A DNA stretch of 64,000 nt from the NCBI RefSeq assembly GCF_003610895.1, contig NZ_MCAS01000035.1, positions 1-64,000 of the forward strand, read 5' to 3'. How positions within the stretch are numbered: position 1 is the stretch's first letter; each line of letters opens with the position of its first letter. Below are positions 58,838 to 64,000 of this stretch, in pieces. The position numbers and the translations under genes were made by a program. The DNA is from Paraburkholderia fungorum (GTDB taxonomy: Bacteria; Pseudomonadota; Gammaproteobacteria; Burkholderiales; Burkholderiaceae). Under the pieces are notes generated by a model. That model was given only the letters and a program-made list of their open reading frames with translations, was not told the origin of the DNA and searched no databases.

Positions 58838-60073
58838 ATGCTCAACTGGGATGACGAGATCACTGCCGTAACTCCCTCGAGCGCTACGCAACAGAATGTG
58901 TTGCGCAACGCTGCGGGATCGGCTGTCGGTTCGCAAGTCGGAACGCGTTCCGCTCCCCACGCTCCCTCGGCTCAAGACATCTTCGCGAACGACATCGCTG
59001 TCGCTCCCGTCGCTCATGTGACCAACGCTACTGCTGGAACGGCCGCCGTTTCCGAAGCACGGGTCAATGTCGCCGACAAGCGCATCATCAACGGCCAGAC
59101 CGACGTCAATCAGTTGGTGCCGTTCAAATACAAGTGGGCCTGGGAAAAGTATCTGGCTGGTTGCGCCAACCACTGGATGCCGCAAGAAGTGAACATGTCG
59201 CGCGACATCGCCCTCTGGAAAGACCCGAACGGTCTGACCGAAGACGAGCGCCGTGTCGTCAAGCGCAACCTGGGTTTCTTCGTGACGGCCGACTCGCTGG
59301 CCGCCAACAACATCGTGCTGGGCACCTACCGCCATATCACGGCGCCCGAATGCCGCCAGTTCCTGCTGCGCCAGGCGTTCGAAGAGGCGATCCACACGCA
59401 CGCTTACCAGTACATCGTCGAATCGCTGGGCCTCGACGAGGGCGAAATCTTCAACGCGTATCACGAGGTTCCCTCGATCCGCGCGAAAGACGAATTCCTG
59501 ATTCCGTACATCAACGTGCTGACCGATCCGGGCTTCAAGACCGGCACGCTCGAGACCGACCAGACGCTGCTGCGCTCGCTGATCGTGTTCGCCTGTGTGA
59601 TGGAAGGCCTGTTCTTCTACGTCGGCTTTACGCAAATCCTGGCGCTGGGCCGTCAGAACAAGATGACCGGCGCGGCGGAACAGTACCAATACATCCTGCG
59701 CGACGAGTCGATGCACTGCAACTTCGGCATCGACCTGATCAACCAGATCAAACTCGAAAACCCGCAACTCTGGACGGCTGAGTTCCGCGCGGAAATCCGC
59801 GAGATCTTCCAGCAAGCGGTCGAACTTGAATATCGTTACGCAGAAGATACGATGCCGCGCGGGGTGCTCGGCCTCAATGCGTCGATGTTCAAGAGCTATC
59901 TGCGCTTCATCTGCAACCGCCGTTGCCAGCAGATCGGTCTCGATCCGCTGTACCCGAACGAGGAAAACCCGTTCCCGTGGATGAGCGAGATGATCGACCT
60001 GAAGAAGGAACGCAACTTCTTCGAGACGCGAGTGATCGAATATCAGACTGGCGGCGCGCTGACCTGGGAGTGA
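58838..60073 (+). CDS. nrdB: class Ia ribonucleoside-diphosphate reductase, beta subunit
   Basis: A 411-aa di-iron/tyrosyl-radical subunit. Visible ligands and radical site: the Asp in FFVTADSLAANN; Glu, His and the radical Tyr in FEEAIHTHAYQY; the Glu in VMEGLFFYVGF; Glu and His in DESMHCNFGI. The first ~70 residues are a low-complexity Ala/Ser/Val-rich extension not needed for the fold. ATG 58838 (MLNWDDEITA) is chosen; an in-frame ATG at 58826 would add four residues, and GGTGA at 58828-58832 could serve as the ribosome site for 58838. Confidence 0.95.
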   Translation: MLNWDDEITAVTPSSATQQNVLRNAAGSAVGSQVGTRSAPHAPSAQDIFANDIAVAPVAHVTNATAGTAAVSEARVNVADKRIINGQTDVNQLVPFKYKWAWEKYLAGCANHWMPQEVNMSRDIALWKDPNGLTEDERRVVKRNLGFFVTADSLAANNIVLGTYRHITAPECRQFLLRQAFEEAIHTHAYQYIVESLGLDEGEIFNAYHEVPSIRAKDEFLIPYINVLTDPGFKTGTLETDQTLLRSLIVFACVMEGLFFYVGFTQILALGRQNKMTGAAEQYQYILRDESMHCNFGIDLINQIKLENPQLWTAEFRAEIREIFQQAVELEYRYAEDTMPRGVLGLNASMFKSYLRFICNRRCQQIGLDPLYPNEENPFPWMSEMIDLKKERNFFETRVIEYQTGGALTWE

Positions 60074-60158
60074 TCCGGGTTCGTGTCGCAGATGCATTCA
60101 TTTTGGGGATGCCGGCAGGCTTCGGCCGCGGCAATTTAGTTAGGAGCAGAACCGCCTG

Positions 60159-60485
60159 ATGCAAATCGTGCCCGGTGCGCCGCGTGCCTTCGCGGCCCAC
60201 AAACATGGCTGGCACTTTGCGAACCCTTCAGTGGGATGGGCAAACTTCCCCCCGGAAAAAGCCGCTGGCGTTGCCGCCAGCGGCCCGATCAAGCAATTGC
60301 CGGCGTTGAGATCCAGCGCCGACCAGATCTGGCGCGCGGTGCCCAAGGGCACGGCGCGCCTTACCGCATTCATTAGCGTAAGCGCGCAGCACCTGCGTAC
60401 GCCGATGAATAGCCCGCTTCGTAGCGCGCGCCCTGAGAAGCGTCCGCGGGAAGCGGGTTTTGACGAAGGGTGTAGTTTGAACTGA
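60159..60485 (+). other. uncertain 108-codon open frame upstream of the H1-like gene
   Basis: An ATG-started frame (MQIVPGAPRAFAAHKHGW...) rich in Ala, Pro and Arg with no domain I recognise. AGGAG lies 12 bases upstream, too far for a good ribosome site. Within it is a perfect hairpin GCCGCTGGCG / CGCCAGCGGC (about 60260-60283), which could be a transcription signal after nrdB. It may be non-coding. This entry also covers most of the 442-bp nrdB/H1-like gap. Confidence 0.25.
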
Positions 60486-60515
60486 CTCTCATCTGAAAAC
60501 CTGAAGGAGAAAATG

Positions 60516-61136
60516 ATGGCAACTATCAAGAAAGCCGCAGCTAAGAAACCCGCAGCCAAGAAGGCAGCACCGGCCAAGAAGGCTGCTCCGGCGAAAAAAG
60601 TCGCTGCAAAGAAAGTCGCAGTGAAGAAGGTTGCAGCGAAGAAGGCAGCACCGGCGAAGAAGGTTGCAGCGAAGAAAGCTGCTCCGGCCAAGAAGGTTGC
60701 TGCAAAGAAAGTCGCAGTGAAGAAGGTTGCAGCGAAGAAGGCAGCGCCGGCCAAGAAGGCAGCACCGGCGAAGAAAGCTGCAGTGAAGAAGGTTGCAGCG
60801 AAGAAGGCAGCACCGGCGAAGAAGGCCGCGGCAAAGAAGGCAGCACCGGCTAAGAAGGCCGCTGCCAAGAAGGCTGCGCCTGCGAAAAAGGCTGCTGCCA
60901 AGAAAGCTGCGCCTGCGAAGAAGGCTGCTGCTAAAAAGGCTGCGCCTGCCAAGAAGGCTGCCGCGAAGAAGGCCGCTGCTCCTGCCAAGAAGGCTGCGCC
61001 TGCGAAGAAGGCTGTCGCCAAGAAGGCGGCTCCTGCACCCGCTGCGACTTCTGTCTCGAGCGCACCGGCAGCGACGGTGAAGACCGCGCTGAACCCGGCA
61101 GCGGCATGGCCGTTCCCGACGGGCAGCCGTCCGTAA
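60516..61136 (+). CDS. histone H1-like lysine/alanine-repeat DNA-binding protein
   Basis: A 206-aa protein made almost entirely of AAKKAAPAKK / VAAKK-type pentapeptide repeats (residues ~5-170), with a short non-repetitive tail (AATSVSSAPAATVKTALNPA...). It resembles the C-terminal domain of eukaryotic H1 and bacterial AlgP/H1-like proteins, and is expected to bind DNA non-specifically and compact the nucleoid. ATG 60516 sits 6 bases after AAGGAG; ATG 60513 is a close alternative. The DNA repeats invite length change by slippage or recombination. Confidence 0.88.
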   Translation: MATIKKAAAKKPAAKKAAPAKKAAPAKKVAAKKVAVKKVAAKKAAPAKKVAAKKAAPAKKVAAKKVAVKKVAAKKAAPAKKAAPAKKAAVKKVAAKKAAPAKKAAAKKAAPAKKAAAKKAAPAKKAAAKKAAPAKKAAAKKAAPAKKAAAKKAAAPAKKAAPAKKAVAKKAAPAPAATSVSSAPAATVKTALNPAAAWPFPTGSRP

Positions 61137-61200
61137 TCTGGTCAATAAGTTTTGACCAGGCGGTAGAAGTACTTCGACACGCCGTACCTGTGTCGATGAT

Positions 61201-61240
61201 CGAGTAGCGCTTACGTAGCCGTATGACCGAGCGCTACTCG
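61201..61240 (+). repeat. perfect inverted repeat downstream of the H1-like gene
   Basis: CGAGTAGCGCT (61201-61211) and AGCGCTACTCG (61230-61240) with an 18-base loop, just before the terminator at 61249. Confidence 0.75.
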
Positions 61241-61248
61241 GTCAGGGT

Positions 61249-61283
61249 CCCGTTGCCGGGTTTCTGGCGACGGGATTTTTTTT
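61249..61283 (+). terminator. H1-like gene terminator
   Basis: Stem CCCGTTGCC / GGCGACGGG (one G-U type mismatch), an 8-base loop and a run of eight Ts. Confidence 0.88.
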
Positions 61284-61360
61284 GCCCGAGCGAACGCGCC
61301 GGTTGTACGAAACGCTGCAAAACCGACGGACGAAAAAAAACGCATGCACCGCCACCATGT

Positions 61361-61460
61361 TGCATGGGACCGGAGTAAGTGCTTTGCATGGGACCAGAGT
61401 AGCGCGCTGAAGCGCGAACTCTGGTCGACAGCTAAAGCGCTAACTCCGGTCGACAGGGGA
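61361..61460 (+). repeat. palindromic repeat element, copies 3 and 4 (nested)
   Basis: An outer element (TGCATGGGACCGGAGTAAGT ... GCTAAAGCGCTAACTCCGGT CGACAGGGGA) is split by an inner copy at 61384-61430 that starts TTGCATGGGACCAGAGT and ends AACTCTGGTCGACA. The inner copy is flanked by GCT on both sides (61381-61383 and 61431-61433). Removing it restores an outer palindrome like those before mraZ. Confidence 0.8.
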
Positions 61461-61520
61461 GGGCATGCGTTTGAGGTCGTCGCGGCAGCGCGTGAAGCGC
61501 GACCGCACGAGAGGGGAAAC

Positions 61521-61997
61521 TTAGTGAGTGACGCGCGTGACGCCGCCGCTGGAGAGCAGCCGGACGCGGTCGCCGGCGCGGAAGATTTCGCCGGTGGCGC
61601 TTTGCGTGATTGCGCGCATATCGCCGTTGTCGAGTCGCACGGTGATCTCGAGGCCGTCGTGCACCGCGACGCCGTTCTCGACCGCATTGCCCGCCACTGC
61701 GCCGGCGAGGCCGCCGATAATGCCGGTCACGATCGAGCCACGGCCGCCGCCGATCGCGCTGCCTGCCACCGCACCCAAGGCGCCGCCGCCGATCGCGCCC
61801 AAGCCGCTCGGCTGGCCGTTATTCGAACTGATCTTCACTGCGCGCACGCTGTCGACCGTGCCCATGCGCACCGTTTCTTCGCGCTGTGCCTGCGACGCCG
61901 TGTAGACGTCTGCAGAGCTGCTGTTGTACGCACACCCCGACATGGCCAGCGAACCGGCGATCAAAGCGGCCACTACCAGGCGACTCGTTGTTCTCAT
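61521..61997 (-). CDS. glycine-zipper outer-membrane lipoprotein (SlyB/PcP-like)
   Basis: A 158-aa lipoprotein. Signal peptide residues 1-21 end in lipobox AMSGC with acylated Cys22. A glycine-zipper segment (GGGALGAVAGSAIGGG, then IIGGLAGAVAGNAVENG) spans about residues 70-108. A C-terminal beta-rich domain binds the surface (RAGDRVRLLSSGG). SlyB-type proteins stabilise the outer membrane under stress. The start is ATG 61997. Confidence 0.88.
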   Translation of the reverse strand: MRTTSRLVVAALIAGSLAMSGCAYNSSSADVYTASQAQREETVRMGTVDSVRAVKISSNNGQPSGLGAIGGGALGAVAGSAIGGGRGSIVTGIIGGLAGAVAGNAVENGVAVHDGLEITVRLDNGDMRAITQSATGEIFRAGDRVRLLSSGGVTRVTH

Positions 61998-62022
61998 TCC
62001 CTAACTCCAATAGCTTGCGGTA

Positions 62023-62961
62023 TTACGGCAGGTCGTATTCGAACGCCTGCTTGAACCGTTCGTTGATCTCCGCCCGGCTGGGCGCGTAGTTCTGCGGGCC
62101 CTGGTGTTCGATCTTCAGTGCACCCATCAGGCTTGCCAGACGCCCCGTGGTCGCCCAGCCAAGCTTGTGCTCGATGCCGTACAACAAGCCGCCGCGGAAC
62201 GCGTCGCCGCAACCCGTAGGATCGAGCACCTGCTGTGCCTTCACCGCCGGAATCTCTTCGATGCCGCCGGCGTGATGAATCCGCGCGCCCTGCTCGCCGA
62301 GCGTGATAATCAGCGCCTCGACCTTGCCGGCGATCTCTTCGATCGACCAACCCGTTTTGTTGCTCACCAGTTTGGCTTCGTAATCGTTGACAGCTACGTA
62401 AGTAGCAAGTTCAATCATGCGGCGCAGCGACTCGCCGTCGAACAGCGGCAAACCCTGGCCCGGATCGAAGATAAACGGCACGCCGGCTGCTGCCAGATGC
62501 TCGGAGTGCTGGACCATGGCGTCGTAACCGTCCGGCCCGACGATGCCGAGCGTGATGCCCTTCGCCTGGTCGGCGCGGCTCAGATGCGCTTGCATCATTG
62601 CGCCCGGATGGAATGCGGCGATCTGATTGTTTTCCAGATCGGTGGTGATCATCGCCTGGGCCGAGTAGGTATCCGGCACCACGAGCACGTTCTCCGTCGA
62701 CAGGCCGAGTTGCGCGAAGCGGTCCATGTAGCGCTGCGCGTCAATCGCGCCAAGCGCGCCCATGATGCGCGCGTCGCCACCCAGCAGATGCAGCGAGTAG
62801 CCAATGTTGCCCGCGCAGCCGCCGAATTCGCGGCGCATCGTCGGCACGAGGAAACTCACGTTGAGGATGTGGACCTGCTCCGGCAGGATGTGCTCCCGAA
62901 AGCGGCCTTCGAAGGTCATGATGTTGTCGTAGGCGAGCGAACCGCAAATCAGCGTGGCCAA
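62023..62961 (-). CDS. PfkB-family carbohydrate kinase (adenosine-kinase-like)
   Basis: A 312-aa ribokinase-superfamily sugar kinase. The N-terminal GGCAGNIGYSLHLLGG and the C-terminal catalytic/anion-hole motif LDPTGCGDAFRGGLLYG define the family. A TTG start at 62961, preceded by AGGAAC, gives MATLICGSLAYDNIMTFEGR; the first in-frame ATG lies inside this conserved region. The closest annotated group is adenosine kinase-like, but the substrate is not certain. tpx lies about 97 bases upstream. Confidence 0.85.
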   Translation of the reverse strand: MATLICGSLAYDNIMTFEGRFREHILPEQVHILNVSFLVPTMRREFGGCAGNIGYSLHLLGGDARIMGALGAIDAQRYMDRFAQLGLSTENVLVVPDTYSAQAMITTDLENNQIAAFHPGAMMQAHLSRADQAKGITLGIVGPDGYDAMVQHSEHLAAAGVPFIFDPGQGLPLFDGESLRRMIELATYVAVNDYEAKLVSNKTGWSIEEIAGKVEALIITLGEQGARIHHAGGIEEIPAVKAQQVLDPTGCGDAFRGGLLYGIEHKLGWATTGRLASLMGALKIEHQGPQNYAPSRAEINERFKQAFEYDLP

Positions 62962-63057
62962 GGCGAGCGTTCCTGTAAAAGTCGAAATGGAAAATGGGCG
63001 CGACGATGCGACAGCGCCGCGCATGAAGCGCGGCGCCGGGGTTCGTGCGCGAAGGTT

Positions 63058-63558
63058 TTACTTCAGCGCGGCAAGTGCGGCGTCGTAGTTCGGTTCGTCC
63101 TTGATTTCGCCCACCAGCTGGGCGTGCACGACCTTGTCGTTCTCGTCGACGACCACCACGGCGCGTGCCGTCAGACCCGTCAGCGGGCCGCTCGTTACAT
63201 CGACGCCATAGGCTTGCGCGAACTCGTGGCCGCGGAACGTGGACGCCGTCACGACGTTCTCGATACCTTCGGTCGTGCAGAAGCGCGATGCGGCGAACGG
63301 CAGATCGCCCGACACGACGATCACGGCCGTGTTGCTCAGCTTTGCTGCGGCTTCGTTGAACTTGCGGGTCGACGTGGCGCAGGTCGGCGTGTCGAGGCTC
63401 GGCACGATATTCAGTACTTTGCGCTTGCCGGCGAAGTCAGCCAGCGACACCGGCTTCAGATCCTTGCCCACGAGCGAGAAGGCGGGGGCATTCTGTCCCA
63501 CGGTCGGGAACGTGCCGGCTACTTCGATCGGGTTGCCACCCAGCGTAACTTGACTCAT
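63058..63558 (-). CDS. tpx: thiol peroxidase Tpx (2-Cys peroxiredoxin)
   Basis: A 166-aa thioredoxin-dependent lipid hydroperoxide peroxidase. The peroxidatic Cys60 lies in PSLDTPTCATSTRKF and the resolving Cys94 in ASRFCTTEGI, matching the E. coli pair. ATG 63558 (MSQVTLGGN) has a GGAGC site upstream and is preferred to 63588. It is likely cytosolic or periplasm-facing as for Tpx; no signal peptide is visible. Confidence 0.96.
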   Translation of the reverse strand: MSQVTLGGNPIEVAGTFPTVGQNAPAFSLVGKDLKPVSLADFAGKRKVLNIVPSLDTPTCATSTRKFNEAAAKLSNTAVIVVSGDLPFAASRFCTTEGIENVVTASTFRGHEFAQAYGVDVTSGPLTGLTARAVVVVDENDKVVHAQLVGEIKDEPNYDAALAALK

Positions 63559-63631
63559 GTTGATGTGCTCCGAAAATTCGTCAGTCATGACGGTGAATAC
63601 GCCCGGTCAGTGCCGGGCGCGCGAGGTTGCG

Positions 63632-64000
63632 TTACGGATAAAAAATCTGCACGCGGAAATTGGAAGCGACCGCATTGCCCGTGTCGAGGTGAACGATCAT
63701 GGTCTGGGTCGTGTGTGCCGGCAGGCCGGCTGCGATCGGCGTGCCGGGTGCGACGTAGTCTTGCGGCCACAGCACGCGGCGCACGGCGACATTGTTCTGG
63801 TCGTCGAGCAGCGTGAGCTCGATGGCCGGGTAGGCGAGCGCAATACCGAAGCGGTTGCGCAGCGGCATCTTCAGTTCAAGCCTGTGCGGCCCGTCGATCT
63901 GACGCAGATCGGACGGCTCGACCAGCAAACCGTCGATGTCGTGCGGCGGCGTGAGTTGACAGCCGAGTTGCGCGCAGGCTTTGACATAGAGCGTTTGCGT
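63632..64000 (-). CDS. DUF3426-domain protein, 3' part (cut by window edge)
   Basis: The last 122 codons of a gene that continues beyond the window. The frame stays open to the edge and reads TQTLYVKACAQLGCQL, then LVEPSDLRQIDG, ending NFRVQIFYP. This matches the C-terminal DUF3426 domain of predicted zinc-ribbon membrane proteins common in betaproteobacteria. The N-terminal zinc finger and membrane segment would lie outside. Function is unknown. Confidence 0.75.
   Translation of the reverse strand, partial: TQTLYVKACAQLGCQLTPPHDIDGLLVEPSDLRQIDGPHRLELKMPLRNRFGIALAYPAIELTLLDDQNNVAVRRVLWPQDYVAPGTPIAAGLPAHTTQTMIVHLDTGNAVASNFRVQIFYP

Noticed and set aside
57896..60097. Antisense frame running through the nrdA end, the spacer and nrdB
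   Set aside because: It covers two certain genes. In the spacer its translation is Arg/Leu/Ala-rich and unstructured, so it does not support a gene in the gap.
60516..61136. Possible CRISPR or satellite at the H1-like locus
   Set aside because: The repeats stay in one reading frame and encode a Lys/Ala protein with a good start site, so it is a gene.

Overview
The window is a GC-rich chromosomal segment of a betaproteobacterium. It most likely comes from Burkholderiaceae of the Paraburkholderia/Burkholderia type. The reasons are the OmpC-type porin, a complete mraZ-to-ftsZ division and cell-wall (dcw) cluster followed by a peroxiredoxin and lpxC, the pilBCD-coaE-zapD-yacG block, the proB/CNP1-like/rppH/proS neighbourhood, a lysine/alanine-repeat H1-like protein, and class Ia nrdA/nrdB. 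Almost everything is core housekeeping sequence. I see no prophage, transposase, CRISPR array, toxin-antitoxin pair, defence island or biosynthetic cluster.

Layout. 1-281: the end of an rRNA operon (23S-5S spacer, 5S rRNA, terminator). 626-8238: an M20 amidohydrolase (-), a molybdopterin oxidoreductase, a FadD-type acyl-CoA ligase, a porin (-) and coq7. 8239-26291: the dcw cluster, all on +, mraZ-rsmH-ftsL-ftsI-murE-murF-mraY-murD-ftsW-(42-aa microORF)-murG-murC-ddl-ftsQ-ftsA-ftsZ, with many ATGA stop/start overlaps. 26552-34666: peroxiredoxin, lpxC, a DciA-like gene (-), secA, argJ, a DUF815 ATPase and a MutT-type Nudix gene. 34745-42866 (mostly -): yacG, zapD, coaE, pilD, pilC, pilB, a CNNM/CorC-type membrane protein, tRNA-Pro(CGG) and ispB. 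43105-46262: rplU, rpmA, obgE, proB. 46388-54646: CNP1-like lipoprotein (-), rppH (-), proS, marC, a hypoxanthine phosphoribosyltransferase (-), ffh (-), a CcsA/YpjD-type membrane protein, a PP0621-type protein, ampD. 54647-60073: nrdA and nrdB with an elaborate upstream control region. 60074-64000: an H1-like repeat protein, a glycine-zipper lipoprotein (-), a PfkB sugar kinase (-), tpx (-), and the 3' part of a DUF3426 gene (-) cut by the window edge.

The genes form functional blocks. The dcw genes make lipid II precursors and build the divisome. lpxC, secA and zapD extend the envelope and division theme. rplU/rpmA/obgE concern the ribosome, ffh and secA protein export, and nrdA/nrdB dNTP supply.

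The less ordinary signals are small. (1) A 42-codon ORF lies exactly between ftsW and murG, joined to both by ATGA overlaps, and its last codons repeat the FtsW C-terminus with only synonymous differences. (2) A roughly 47-bp palindromic repeat occurs at least four times: two tandem copies end at the mraZ start codon and supply its Shine-Dalgarno sequence, and one copy is inserted inside another near 61.4 kb with an apparent 3-bp target duplication. (3) Upstream of nrdA, a sigma70 promoter overlaps paired NrdR boxes 31 bp apart and is followed by a run of DnaA-box matches. (4) A four-unit, 10-bp-period MraZ operator sits on the mraZ promoter. All calls come from reading the sequence; no database search was run.
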